This document shows, one piece after another, positions 10,103 through 19,624 of a DNA stretch of 64,000 bases. The notes under the pieces are model-generated. The model was given only the letters and a program-made list of their open reading frames with translations, was not told the DNA's origin and did no database searches. The DNA is from Xanthomonas sp. 3793 (GTDB lineage: Bacteria > Pseudomonadota > Gammaproteobacteria > Xanthomonadales > Xanthomonadaceae). Made by a program: the position numbers and the translations under genes. Where the stretch lies: NCBI RefSeq assembly GCF_024806835.1, contig NZ_JANTYU010000006.1, forward strand, positions 1 through 64,000, in the 5' to 3' direction. Numbering within the stretch: the stretch's first letter is position 1; every line of letters begins with the position of its first letter.

Positions 10103-10876
10103 TTGCTGGACCTGATTCCCACCGAGTTGCCGTGGCTGCTGTGCATCGCCTTCGTCGCCGGGCTGGTGGATGCGGCGGTGGGCGGCGGTGGCCTGATCCA
10201 GTTGCCGGGTTTGTTCGCCACGCTGCCGCAGCAGGCGCCGTCGCTGATTCTGGGCACCAACAAGTTCAGCGCGATGTTCGGCACCGGTGCGTCGGCGTGG
10301 CGCTATGCGCGCAATGTGCGCTTTCCGTGGCGGCCGGTGCTGTACGCGACGGTGGCGGCGTTTACGTTTTCTTTTCTGGGCGCGACTGCGGTCAGCCTGA
10401 TGCCAAAGCAGGCAGTGCGGCCGCTGATCCTGGCGCTGCTGATCGCGATGCTGGTCTACACGCTGATCAAGAAGGACTTCGGTGCGCTGCATCGCCCACG
10501 CCAGATCGGCCGGCGCGAACTGATCACTGCCCTGGCGATGGGCGCGGCGATCGGGTTCTACGACGGGTTCTTCGGCCCCGGCACCGGCAGTTTCCTGATC
10601 TTCCTGTTCATCCGCTTTTTCGGGCTGGACTTTCTGCGCGCCTCGGCCGCGGCCAAGGTGGTGAACCTGGCCACCAACCTGGCAGCGCTGTCGTTCTTCC
10701 TGCCCAGCGGCCAGGTGATGCTGGCGATCGGCATTCCGATGGCGGTGGCGAACGTGGCCGGTGCGGTCGCCGGCACGCGGATGGCGCTGCGCGGTGGCAC
10801 GCCGCTGATCCGCAAGTTATTCCTGGTGCTGGTGATCGTGCTGATCGGCAAGATGGGCTGGGATCTGCTGCACTGA
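10103..10876 (+). CDS. TSUP family permease (TauE/SafE, YfcA-like)
   Basis: About 258 residues, eight or so membrane helices. Typical family motifs: AGLVDAAVGGGGLIQLPGLF at the N-terminus, LGTNKFSAMFGTGASAWRY, and in the second half GFYDGFFGPGTGSFLIF. The family exports sulfite, sulfoacetate and related anions; the substrate here is unknown. Start is uncertain: TTG at 10103 has GGAG seven bases upstream, while the in-frame GTG at 10088 has none. A partial palindrome (accccaacccctctcccggg) lies upstream at 9969-9990. Confidence 0.85.
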   Translation: MLDLIPTELPWLLCIAFVAGLVDAAVGGGGLIQLPGLFATLPQQAPSLILGTNKFSAMFGTGASAWRYARNVRFPWRPVLYATVAAFTFSFLGATAVSLMPKQAVRPLILALLIAMLVYTLIKKDFGALHRPRQIGRRELITALAMGAAIGFYDGFFGPGTGSFLIFLFIRFFGLDFLRASAAAKVVNLATNLAALSFFLPSGQVMLAIGIPMAVANVAGAVAGTRMALRGGTPLIRKLFLVLVIVLIGKMGWDLLH

Positions 10877-11118
10877 GGCCGCAGGCGAACACGTGACGCG
10901 TGATGCGTGACCGCTGATGCAACCCGATGGTGCACACGCATGCCTCAGGCGAACAAAAAGACAGCGTCGGTGCGCGCTGTCATCCGCTTCATGGAACCGA
11001 TCGAACACGCTGCCCATGCGATGGCGATTGTTCGGAATCACGGGGTTGCATCCGTCCGTTGCGGCGGCAGGGCACCGGCCGCACATCGGGCAACCGCCTG
11101 CTGCCGCACCGACAGGAT

Positions 11119-13179
11119 TTAAAAATCCACGCTCAGCGTCGCCGACAAGGTGTGCGGTGCGCCTGGATAGTTGGTGGTCTGCGTCACCGGTTGCTCGATG
11201 TAGAACCGGTTGGCGACATTGCGCAGCATCAGCGCCAGCTGGTACCGGCCGCCGAAGCGGTACGCCGCCGAGGCATCGAAGCGCGTGTAGCCGGCAATGC
11301 GGTAGCTGTTGGCGAGATCGCCTTCGCGCTCGCCCACATGCACCGCGCCGGCGCCCAGGGTCAGGCCGTACAGCGGTCCGCTGACGACGTGATAGGTGCT
11401 CCATAGACTGGCGCTGACCCGCGGCACGCCGCGCAGGCGATTGCCGACCGGGATGACGGTGTCGCGGGTGACCTGGGCGTCCAGATAACCGGCGCCCAGG
11501 ATCAAGCGCCAGTTCTGGGTGAGCTCGCCGGTGATGTCCAGCTCCAGCCCGCGCACGCGCTGCTGGCCGGTGACCAGCACGAAGCCATCGTTGTCCGGAT
11601 CGTTGCTGGCGACGTTGTCCTTGGTGATCTGGAATGCGGCGGCGGTGGCGAGCACCCGGTTGTCCAACAGCGCGCTCTTCAGGCCGAGCTCGTACTGGCG
11701 GCCGGTTTCCGGTGGTGCGCTGCCGCCGGAAAACAGCGTGGCGCTGCGCGGCCGAAACGAGGTGGAGGTGTTGGCGTACAGCGACAACTGCGGCGCAGCC
11801 TTCCACACCACGCCGATGCGCGGCGAGGCGCGTCGGCCGTCCTCGCGGGTGCGCGCGCCGTTGTCGATGGTGGTCTGCTGCACATCGTCCCAGCGCACGC
11901 CGGCCAGCACGTCCCAACGCTCGCCGATGCTGATCTGGTCCTGCAGGTACAGCGCGGCATAGCGCGCATCGACGTCGATCTCGCGCGCCGGCACATAGGT
12001 GCCCGGCAAGGCGCCCTGCACCGGGTTGCGCAGGCTGATGCGGGCCAGCGGCGCGCGCGCTTCGTCGGTGTGGCGATGCGCATCGACGTACTCGGCACCG
12101 GCCAGCACCTGATGGCGCAGCGGGCCGGTGGCAAAACGCGCCAGCGCTTCGGTCTGTGAGGTCGTGGCGCGCACCTGCTGGTCCTGGCGCACGGCGCGGC
12201 GCTGCAGAAACGCACGGTCGGCGCTGAAGCCGGTGAAGTCGGCCACGTCGCGGCCGCTGTCACCGTCCTGGTGGTTGAGGATCTGGCGCAGCGTCAGCCA
12301 GCCGTTGGCGTCATACTCGATGCGCCCGCGTGCGCTGCGCGAAGTGCCGTGATTGCGCGACCACGGTTCGCCGAAGCTGCGCTCCGCCGGGCCACGCACC
12401 ACCCCGTCGATGGCGACCAGCCCGCGATCGCCCGGGCTGGTCTGGCGCGTGTATTCCAGATCCAGATCGGCGCGCAGCTGCGCGGACGGCCGCCACGCCA
12501 ACGAGGGCGAGACGAACACGCGATCGCCATCGGCCTGCGCGTCCCGAAAGCTGCCGGTGTCCTGCGCGGCGGCGCTGAGCCGTGCCGACACGGTCGGGCC
12601 CAGCGGGCCGGTTACGGTCGATTGCACGCGGCGCAGGCCGTGTTCGGCCACCTGCACCGAGGCGTTGCCGCCGAACACCGCGTCCGGGCGCAGCGTGACC
12701 AGATTGATCACCCCGCCGGGTTCGCCGCGCCCGTACAGCACCGCCGCCGGGCCCTTGAGCACTTCCACCTGGGCGACATTGGCCAGATCGCGCACGGTCT
12801 CGGTGAAGTTCTGCGCCGGGTTGAGCAGGATGCCGTCGACCGCATACGAAGACGCCTCGAAGCCGCGGATGACGAAGGTTTCCGAGCGATTGCCCTGGGT
12901 GCCGCCGGGCTGCACGTTGGAGACATTGGCCACCACATCCACCAGCCGGGTGAGCTGCTGTTCGTCGATGACCGAGCGCGGCACCACCTGGATCGCCTGC
13001 GGAATGCGCTCCACCGGCGTCTGCGTGCGGGTGGCACCGGCGGCTTTTTCCGGCCGGTACAGGGCGCGTTTTTCGCTGACCACGATGGCGTCGAGCAGGC
13101 TGGCCTCCTGGGCGGAGGCCGGCAATGCAGCAAACAGGGACACAAACAACAGGTGGCGAGGCGCAGGCAGAGGGGTCAT
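11119..13179 (-). CDS. TonB-dependent siderophore receptor
   Basis: 686 residues with a signal peptide (LLFVSLFAALPASAQ), then a plug domain (PVERIPQAIQVVPRSVID, ETFVIRGFEASSYAVDGILL, VEVLKGPAAVLYGRGEPGGV) and a 22-strand barrel ending in LSVDF with a C-terminal Phe. The pattern fits ferric hydroxamate/catecholate receptors of the FhuA/FoxA type, which need TonB-ExbB-ExbD. ATG 13179 is chosen over one at 13218 because it begins the signal peptide directly. A Fur-box-like sequence lies about 50-70 bases upstream, so iron repression is likely. No siderophore synthesis genes are adjacent. Confidence 0.92.
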   Translation of the reverse strand: MTPLPAPRHLLFVSLFAALPASAQEASLLDAIVVSEKRALYRPEKAAGATRTQTPVERIPQAIQVVPRSVIDEQQLTRLVDVVANVSNVQPGGTQGNRSETFVIRGFEASSYAVDGILLNPAQNFTETVRDLANVAQVEVLKGPAAVLYGRGEPGGVINLVTLRPDAVFGGNASVQVAEHGLRRVQSTVTGPLGPTVSARLSAAAQDTGSFRDAQADGDRVFVSPSLAWRPSAQLRADLDLEYTRQTSPGDRGLVAIDGVVRGPAERSFGEPWSRNHGTSRSARGRIEYDANGWLTLRQILNHQDGDSGRDVADFTGFSADRAFLQRRAVRQDQQVRATTSQTEALARFATGPLRHQVLAGAEYVDAHRHTDEARAPLARISLRNPVQGALPGTYVPAREIDVDARYAALYLQDQISIGERWDVLAGVRWDDVQQTTIDNGARTREDGRRASPRIGVVWKAAPQLSLYANTSTSFRPRSATLFSGGSAPPETGRQYELGLKSALLDNRVLATAAAFQITKDNVASNDPDNDGFVLVTGQQRVRGLELDITGELTQNWRLILGAGYLDAQVTRDTVIPVGNRLRGVPRVSASLWSTYHVVSGPLYGLTLGAGAVHVGEREGDLANSYRIAGYTRFDASAAYRFGGRYQLALMLRNVANRFYIEQPVTQTTNYPGAPHTLSATLSVDF

Positions 13180-13229
13180 CAGGATCTTCAGCGGGGCGAT
13201 GCGCGCACTGGCGGGCACATCTGGCCGCT

Positions 13230-13248
13230 AATGATAACGATTCTTATC
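13230..13248. promoter_or_regulatory. Fur-box-like operator
   Basis: AATGATAACGATTCTTATC resembles the Fur consensus (GATAATGATAATCATTATC), imperfect but AT-rich in an otherwise GC-rich stretch. It lies directly upstream of the TonB-dependent receptor, where Fur control is expected. Confidence 0.7.
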
Positions 13249-13329
13249 TACGTGCGCCGCCCTGCAATGGGCCTGCCCCGCGACGCCTGCGACCGCAGGG
13301 CGGTGACGCAGGCATCGCCGGCGTCGCAC

Positions 13330-16300
13330 CTAGCGTTTTCTGCTCGGGGCGTTGGCGGATCCGCGCGTGGACGCAGGACGCGCCTTGGCTGTCGTGGTTT
13401 TGGCCGGCGCGGGCCTGGCAGCGCGCGCCGCGGTTGGCCTGGTTTCGCCACGTAGCGCTGTGGTGGCGCGCTTGCTCGCCTTGGCCGTCACGTCGTCCTG
13501 GGCAGGGGCATCCTGCACTACCGCAGCCTCTTCGCCAGAAGCGGGACCGACGCTGTCCACCGGCGCCTGGCGCTGAGTCGCATGCGCTGCATCCTCGCGC
13601 TGCGTAACGCCCGCAGCCTGTTCCGCACTTGCAGGACCAGCCTCGTCCCCGCGCGAGCGCTCGGGCAACTGGAGTCGCTGCGCCTGCGCGTCGTATTCGA
13701 TCAACAGCACGCCGGAGTTGTGCCGGCCGCTGATTTCCACGAAGCAGGCACCGCCGATGAACGGCTCCAGCGTCATCACCGATTTCAGCGGTGTGGCCAC
13801 CACCATCTGAAAACCGAAGTTCTCGAAGATGTTCATCGCCAGCGCGGTGAATTCGTTGTCGGCCTTGTCGAAGGCCTCGTCCAGCACCACCGCGCAGTAG
13901 CGCGGCAGCTCGCCGTCTTCGCCACCGAGCTGGTAGCGCAACGCGGCGGCCAGGCAGGTGGTTGCCAGTTTCTGGCGCTGACCGCCGGATTTGCCGGCGC
14001 CGCTGCGGTAGATCTCCACCTGCGCGCGGGTCTGCGCGTCCAGTTCAACACCGATGAATTCCACATGCAGGCGCACGTCCAGCACCTGCTCGCGCCAGCG
14101 ACGTGCGTCCGGTTCCTGCGCGCCCAGGCGTGCCACCAACGCGCGCAGGGTGGAAAACTGCGCTTCGGCCAGTGCGCGGTCTTCGGTCTGTTGATGCGAC
14201 AGCACCGCGCGCAGCTGTTGCTGGAATTCCTGCACCTCGCCCAGGCGACGGTCGCTGACCTCGATGGTCAGCAGCGTGCCGCGATTGAACGGCACCTGCT
14301 CCAGGCTGGCATTGACCTCGTCCATGCGCTGCTTGATGCCCTTGTGGGCCTCGGCGGTGTGGCGCTGCAGGGCGAGCAGATTGTTCTTGCTCTGGGTCTG
14401 CAGCAGGTCGAAGAAGCGGTGCTCGTGGCGCGGCAGGCCATCGCTTTCCAGGCGATCCAGGCGCGCGAGAAAATCGTCGGCACTGGCCAGGCTCACGGTG
14501 AAATCGCCGCTGTCTTCCGGCCACTGCTGGCAGTACCTGCGGAAGCAATCGAGCAGCTGCGCGCTGAGCCGGCTGTCGCGGCCCTGGCTCTCGGCCAGTT
14601 GCTCGGCCAGGCCGCGCTCGACCACGCGGAAATGCGCCTCCAGGTTGTCCAGCGACAGCGGGGCCAGCGCCGCCAGGCGTTCGCGCAGGCCCTGCAGCTG
14701 GGTGGGCGTGAGTGCGGCGGTGCCGGCACGGCTGGCGCAGGCGGCGTGCTGCTGTTCGAGCCGGATCCGCTCGCGCGCGAGCTGCGCGCGCTCCAGCCGC
14801 ACCTCCTCGTAGGTGCGCTTGGCCTGGTCGCGCAGGGTGCGTGCGGTCTCGATCGCCTGGCCGAGCGCGCGCAGGCCGCTGTTGCCTTCGCGCAGTTGCA
14901 GCAGCTGTTCGTCGATATCGCTCAGGCGCTGCAGCTTGGGGCCGACATCGATCTCGTCCCAGTCGCGCTCCACCAGGGTGTGCGCGGCCAGCTGCTGTTC
15001 CTGGTCCTGCTCGCGTTGCCTGCGCAGCGCGGCCACGTCGGCATCGCAACCGGCGATGCGCTGGGCCAGCGTCTGCGCTTCGCGCTCGAACACCTTGAGC
15101 TTGTCGCGGTTGTCGTGACCCAGCAACCAGCGCTTGCGGTCGTTGACCGCGTGGCGGTCGTCCTTCTCATAGCGATCGCCCGGATGCTTGACCTGCCCTT
15201 CGCGGGTGATGGCGCGGTCGGCATTGCGCAGCGCGGCGGCGTTGTCGACGCATTCGTAGTCGAAGCGACGCATCAGCTCGTTGCGCAACCACTCGGTGAA
15301 GGCGTGCTCGCGCAGCTGCAGCTTGCCCGGCAATGCCCGCGCATCCGGCGCGCGCGCATGCAGCGCATCGTTGCGACGCACCCGGAAGTACACCAGCCGC
15401 GTGCCGATGTGGGTGCGGTTGACCCACTCGCTGACCTGCGCGTAATGCCGGTCGTCCACCAGCAGCGACTGCGCAAACCCGCTGAGCACGCGCTCGATCG
15501 CACCGCGCCAGGCCGCCTGGTCCTCGCGCACCTGCACCAGCTCGCCGACGAACGGCAGCGCCGCTTCGGCAATGCCGGTGTCCTCGCACAGGCGCGCCCG
15601 CAAGGCCTGCATCGGTGCCGGCATGCTCGATGGCGCGCGCTTCAACGCGTCCAGTTCGGCGCGGATCTCGGCAAAGCGTCGCTCGTCGTCGCGGCGTGCG
15701 CCCATGCGCTCGGCAATCGCCTCATCCAGCGCGCTGGCGTCGTGCTTGCCGTTCTCGAGTACGGTCTGGGCATGCTCTACCTGGGCGGCAAAGCCGCTGG
15801 CGCCTGCGGCCAGGGCCGTGCCGAGCTGGCGACAGGCCTGTTCGATTTGCGCGCGCCGCCGCAGACGCTCGTCGCGCTCGCGCTCGACCCGTGCGCGCTC
15901 GCGTTCGAGTTCCTCGATCTGCTCGCCACCGGCGGCGCGTTGTTCGCGTTCCAGACCGGCCAGTTTCTGTTCGTGATTGTCCAGCGACTCGCGCCGCTGG
16001 CCTTCTTCGCCGGCCAATCCACGGTCCTGGCTGTCGAGCTCGTGCAGGCGCGTCTCCAGCAAGGCCAGACGCTGCTGTTCGCGATAGCTGTCCACACCCA
16101 GCTGCAGCTCGCGCAGCTCGCCGACGCTGTGGCGCAAGGCCATCAGTGCCGCATGGTGTTCGCGTGCCGGGCTCAGCGTTTCCACCTGGCGCCGTGCGGT
16201 GACCACCGCATGATGGGCGCCATCGAGTTCGGCGAAGTCTTCCACCAGCCGGTCGGCCGCCTCGAACGTGCGCGGCTCGTCCAGCATGAAGCCGCGCAGG

Positions 16301-17022
16301 AACACATTGAGATCGCCCAGATTCTTGGCCGACTGGGTCTTGTGCAGCAACCGCAGCGCCATCTCGTTGCCGATGCCCAGCACATGCCGGAAACGCTCCG
16401 CGTAGCCGGCGAAGCCGTCGAAATGCGCGACCTCCTCACCCAGACGCGCCTTGAGCTTGCGCAGATCCAGATCGAAGCCATCCAGTTCGCTGGCCACGTC
16501 GAAGCTGCGCGGCGCGACCATGTAATGCCGGCGCACATCGGCCGCGGCATTGCCGCTGCCGGCGATCCAGAACAGGCGAATCAGGCTGACCGCCTCGCCG
16601 TGCGCGTTGCGGTACTCCAGCACCAGCGCCGACCAGGTGGCGCCCTTGCGCAGGTATTGGGTGGCGATCTCGCCCGAGGCGCTGTCCTGCTGATCGGCCC
16701 AGGCACCACGCACATACGACACCAGGCTGCGATCGCGTCCACTGCGCTCGGCCTCGCGTGCGGCAGCGTTGAAGTCGACGATGCTGGGCGGGGTCAGCAG
16801 TGCCGACATCGCATCCAGCAGGGTCGACTTGCCCGACCCGGAGCGCCCGACGAACAGGAAGCCCTTCTCGGCGATCGGCACCTCGGTCAAGCCATTGAAC
16901 GTGCCCCAGTTGTGCACCTGCAACCGCCGCATGCGGAACTGCTGCGCGCGCTGCTCGGCCAGCGAATCAGTGAACAGGGACGCGCCCGGCTGCGCCGGCG
17001 ACAGGTTGGACTGGGAATTCAT
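13330..17022 (-). CDS. jetC: SMC-like ATPase, JetC/MksB family (COG4913-type)
   Basis: 1230-residue SMC-related ATPase. Walker A GRSGSGKST is at residues 59-67. A long coiled-coil region rich in Arg, Glu and Gln fills the middle, with a hinge-like globular part around residues 450-650. The ABC signature KSGGQRQKLA lies near 1010 and Walker B YCAVVLDEAFDKADNEF near 1045. This layout is that of MukB-like MksB / Wadjet JetC proteins, which work with a kleisin (JetA/MksF) and KITE protein (JetB/MksE) in chromosome organisation or plasmid restriction. About 120 Ala/Lys/Arg/Pro-rich residues follow the last ATPase motifs, an unusual tail. It is separated from jetB by 425 bases containing repeats. 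No jetD is adjacent. Confidence 0.9.
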   Translation of the reverse strand: MNSQSNLSPAQPGASLFTDSLAEQRAQQFRMRRLQVHNWGTFNGLTEVPIAEKGFLFVGRSGSGKSTLLDAMSALLTPPSIVDFNAAAREAERSGRDRSLVSYVRGAWADQQDSASGEIATQYLRKGATWSALVLEYRNAHGEAVSLIRLFWIAGSGNAAADVRRHYMVAPRSFDVASELDGFDLDLRKLKARLGEEVAHFDGFAGYAERFRHVLGIGNEMALRLLHKTQSAKNLGDLNVFLRGFMLDEPRTFEAADRLVEDFAELDGAHHAVVTARRQVETLSPAREHHAALMALRHSVGELRELQLGVDSYREQQRLALLETRLHELDSQDRGLAGEEGQRRESLDNHEQKLAGLEREQRAAGGEQIEELERERARVERERDERLRRRAQIEQACRQLGTALAAGASGFAAQVEHAQTVLENGKHDASALDEAIAERMGARRDDERRFAEIRAELDALKRAPSSMPAPMQALRARLCEDTGIAEAALPFVGELVQVREDQAAWRGAIERVLSGFAQSLLVDDRHYAQVSEWVNRTHIGTRLVYFRVRRNDALHARAPDARALPGKLQLREHAFTEWLRNELMRRFDYECVDNAAALRNADRAITREGQVKHPGDRYEKDDRHAVNDRKRWLLGHDNRDKLKVFEREAQTLAQRIAGCDADVAALRRQREQDQEQQLAAHTLVERDWDEIDVGPKLQRLSDIDEQLLQLREGNSGLRALGQAIETARTLRDQAKRTYEEVRLERAQLARERIRLEQQHAACASRAGTAALTPTQLQGLRERLAALAPLSLDNLEAHFRVVERGLAEQLAESQGRDSRLSAQLLDCFRRYCQQWPEDSGDFTVSLASADDFLARLDRLESDGLPRHEHRFFDLLQTQSKNNLLALQRHTAEAHKGIKQRMDEVNASLEQVPFNRGTLLTIEVSDRRLGEVQEFQQQLRAVLSHQQTEDRALAEAQFSTLRALVARLGAQEPDARRWREQVLDVRLHVEFIGVELDAQTRAQVEIYRSGAGKSGGQRQKLATTCLAAALRYQLGGEDGELPRYCAVVLDEAFDKADNEFTALAMNIFENFGFQMVVATPLKSVMTLEPFIGGACFVEISGRHNSGVLLIEYDAQAQRLQLPERSRGDEAGPASAEQAAGVTQREDAAHATQRQAPVDSVGPASGEEAAVVQDAPAQDDVTAKASKRATTALRGETRPTAARAARPAPAKTTTAKARPASTRGSANAPSRKR

Positions 17023-17139
17023 GGCTCACTCACCAAAACGGGATGACGGGTAACGCTGAAGACGAATCACATCACGCATGTTCGAAGCGGGGTATCGGGT
17101 GTTGGGTGTTGCTGGAGGGGCGGTGGTCTGGCGGTGGTA

Positions 17140-17180
17140 CGGGGACGGCCCTTCGCGGCCTGGGCCGCTCCTACGGGGCG
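17140..17180. repeat. REP-like sequence in jetB-jetC gap
   Basis: GGCCGCTCCTACGGGG-type sequence (about 17160-17178) preceded by ggcccttcgcggcctgg. It shares the GGCCGCTCCTAC arm, whose complement starts GTAGGAGCGGCC, with the REP-type sequences inside recB near 56340-56467. Confidence 0.6.
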
Positions 17181-17379
17181 TGATGCGCTGGATGGACACG
17201 GGTGAGTGGCGGGACCGGGTGCTGGTCGATGAGCGGGACGCTGATGCCTTACTGCCGCCCGGGAAGAAGGTTGCTCGCTTTCTTCGGGACGTGAGTGCTG
17301 GTGGTTGCCGTCGCGCAACGTATGACGCGGGGCTACACATTCTCCAGGCGTCGTCTATCAGGCATCGCGATAGGCCGTC

Positions 17380-17422
17380 CCCTCATCCGCCCTTCGGGCA
17401 CCTTCTCCCGGTGGGAGAAGGG
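17380..17422. repeat. dispersed palindromic repeat, copy 3
   Basis: CCTCATCCGCCCTTCGGGCA then CCTTCTCCCGGTGGGAGAAG. This copy sits between jetB and jetC, in an otherwise tight operon, just after the jetB stop. Apart from this and the REP-like arm the 425-base gap holds nothing recognisable. Confidence 0.85.
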
Positions 17423-17447
17423 ATGGCGCCCGGGGTGCAGACGCCGA

Positions 17448-18149
17448 TCACTCCAACGCAACCTCCCCTTCTCGCAACTCCCGATACGCCATCACCAGGG
17501 CCTGCACGTCCTCGGCCGAGAACAACAATTTCAGCACCGGCGACACTTCATACCGCTCCTCGCTGCCGCGCAAGCGCGACAACAACTGGTTGTCGCGCAT
17601 CTTGCCGATCGCCGTCATCACCCGTCGCGCGAATCCTGCGCGGTCGGTGGACAGGTTCTTCTCGTAGACCGACAACGCCTCCACCAGCTGCGCCTCGTCC
17701 ACCACTGCGCGCTCGCCACGCGTATCGGCCTCGGCCAGTTGCTGGCGCAGGAACAGCAGCAGCACCGACTCGATAAAGGTCAGCGGCGCGCTGCGCAGCA
17801 GGGTCGGCGATTCCAGCTCGGCGGTATCGGCCTGACGGGTGAAGGCCACCCCGCCCTCGCGGTCCAGCACCAGTTCCAGGAACAGCTCGCACAACACCTG
17901 GCGGATCGGCGCTTCGTGGCGCAACAGCGCAGGCCACAACGCACCGTGGCGTTGCGCGTCGATGCTGGGGCCGGCCAGCAGCTGGCACAGCGCGCGCCGC
18001 GCGTCGAACGGCAGCGTGCCGGTGTCGCCCAGAAACAGCTCGCCGCGCGGCTGTGCAGGCGATGTCTCCGTCAGGGGCGTGCGGCCGGCATCGGCCGACG
18101 CGCCCGTGTCCTCGTCCGCATCCAGGCGGGTGTCCTCAGACCAGTTCAT
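17448..18149 (-). CDS. jetB: JetB/MksE-like KITE subunit (DUF4194)
   Basis: 233 residues. The conserved core runs from [16 protein letters not shown] through [22 protein letters not shown] helices to [17 protein letters not shown] at the C-terminus, which matches the DUF4194 pattern of JetB/MksE. By family knowledge it is the winged-helix KITE partner that bridges the kleisin JetA and the ATPase JetC. Its ATG at 18149 lies inside the 3' end of jetA (14-base overlap), so the two are co-translated. The first ~40 residues are acidic and poorly conserved-looking. Confidence 0.82.
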   Translation of the reverse strand: MNWSEDTRLDADEDTGASADAGRTPLTETSPAQPRGELFLGDTGTLPFDARRALCQLLAGPSIDAQRHGALWPALLRHEAPIRQVLCELFLELVLDREGGVAFTRQADTAELESPTLLRSAPLTFIESVLLLFLRQQLAEADTRGERAVVDEAQLVEALSVYEKNLSTDRAGFARRVMTAIGKMRDNQLLSRLRGSEERYEVSPVLKLLFSAEDVQALVMAYRELREGEVALE

Positions 18150-19605
18150 TGCGTTTCTCCCGGGTGAACCACACCAAGGGAATGCGTGCGCGCCGCAGGG
18201 CGCCGTCGCCGCCTTCCCATTGCACCGTTTCCATCTGTCCGTCGATCACCACGCCGTGGCGCGTGCCCAACGACAGGTAGCCGATCACGCTGCCCAGGCC
18301 CTGCGCGGCCGGGCGCTGCTGCAGCGCATCGCCGATGGTGAGCCGCGGCTGTTGGCCAAGCAGTACGTAAAGATCGTTGCGCAAGGTGCGCACGTCGATC
18401 TCCGATTGCGCGACCAGATCGCCCACGCTGTCGAGCGAAATGTCCGCCGCATCGGCGGCCTGCACGCGGCCATCGACCTGGGTCAGGCGCGGGTCGTGCA
18501 GGCGCCATTGCGACAGCGAACGCAGGCGGGCCGCGCTCAACGCCTGGGTGTAGCCGGTGGCGGTGGTGGCGTGCAGGCTGTCGCGCAGCTGCAAGGCTTC
18601 GCCCTGCGCCTGCCTGAGCAATTGATTGAGCCGGCGCTGTTCCAGATAGCCACGGCTCTGCACGAAACCGCGCAGGCTGCGCGCGAAGTGCTGCATTACC
18701 GTGTGCACCTCGCCGCCGCGCTCCAGCAGCGTGCCGGTCAGCCCGCGCAGGAAGGCGCGTTCGCGCCGGTCCAGCTTGCGGGCGAAGCCGCGTGCCAGCA
18801 GCGCGTCCAGTGCCTGATCGAGCTGGCTGCTTTGCTGGGTGTCGTTGAGCAGGCTCCAGAACGCTTCGAAGGTGCGCCCGGCCTCGCTGTCGGCGATCAC
18901 GTCCACGCCGTTGAACAGCTGCTCCAGCACATCGCCGCGCGCGCCCTCGTCGTCGATGATGCGCTCGCGGAACTGGCGGTTGAGCTGTTCGAAATCGTCG
19001 CGGACGCGATGGAAGTCCTCGGCCAGCTCGTCGGAGAGATGGATCAGGTCGCGGGCGCGCTCCAGCGCGCGCTTGCCGTCCAGCGCGGCCACGCGGCCCG
19101 AAGCCACGCGTTCGATCTCGGCATCAATGCGCGCGCGTTCTTCGCGCAAAGCGGCCAGGCGCAGCTCCGGGTCGGCTTCGGTCTGCCCGGCCAGCTGCAC
19201 CAGCTGCTGGATCACCAGCGACAGGCGGCTTTCGGTGGCGCTGCTGCTGCTCTCGCGCAGGCCGACGATGAAGCGGATGGCCTGGGTGGCCGCGCGCGAC
19301 AGCTCGTATTCCTCTTCGGCCGCGCCTTCGGGCAGGCGGCGTTCCAGCCAGCCCTGCGCCAGCCAATGCGCCAGATAGGCCTGCGCGGTACGCGGCAGCT
19401 CGCGCGAGAGTTCGTCGGCGCGCAGCGCGTCGAGCTGGCGTTGCAGGCGCTCGTGCAGCACGGCCGAGGGCAGGCGGCGTTCGCCGTCCAGCAACACCGT
19501 CTGCAGCAGGCCGATCAGCTCCGGCGCGTGGTCGGCGGCCAGCAGTTTCCACACCGGCTGCTCGCGCAACTGGCGGTAGCCGGCAATCCGTGCCTGATGC
19601 TTCAT
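18136..19605 (-). CDS. jetA: JetA/MksF-like kleisin subunit (DUF3375)
   Basis: 489 residues, mostly helical with coiled-coil stretches ([18 protein letters not shown] region). The N-terminus ([23 protein letters not shown]) and the C-terminal part ([17 protein letters not shown], ending in a basic segment) fit DUF3375, the JetA/MksF kleisin of MksBEF and Wadjet complexes. It starts 19 bases after the folE stop on the same strand, so transcription from the folE promoter is plausible. It overlaps jetB by 14 bases. Confidence 0.85.
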   Translation of the reverse strand: MKHQARIAGYRQLREQPVWKLLAADHAPELIGLLQTVLLDGERRLPSAVLHERLQRQLDALRADELSRELPRTAQAYLAHWLAQGWLERRLPEGAAEEEYELSRAATQAIRFIVGLRESSSSATESRLSLVIQQLVQLAGQTEADPELRLAALREERARIDAEIERVASGRVAALDGKRALERARDLIHLSDELAEDFHRVRDDFEQLNRQFRERIIDDEGARGDVLEQLFNGVDVIADSEAGRTFEAFWSLLNDTQQSSQLDQALDALLARGFARKLDRRERAFLRGLTGTLLERGGEVHTVMQHFARSLRGFVQSRGYLEQRRLNQLLRQAQGEALQLRDSLHATTATGYTQALSAARLRSLSQWRLHDPRLTQVDGRVQAADAADISLDSVGDLVAQSEIDVRTLRNDLYVLLGQQPRLTIGDALQQRPAAQGLGSVIGYLSLGTRHGVVIDGQMETVQWEGGDGALRRARIPLVWFTREKRNELV

Positions 19606-19624
19606 GGCGACTGCAACGGCTGCC

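Noticed and set aside
9191..10492. Long minus-strand frame joined to the small membrane protein
   Set aside because: It covers ychJ and the TSUP gene in another frame and is Arg/Pro-rich shadow sequence.
13582..17046. 1154-codon open frame on the plus strand
   Set aside because: It is antisense to jetC, whose ATPase motifs are unmistakable. High GC leaves the opposite frame free of stops; the product is Gln/Arg/Ala/Val-rich with no domains.
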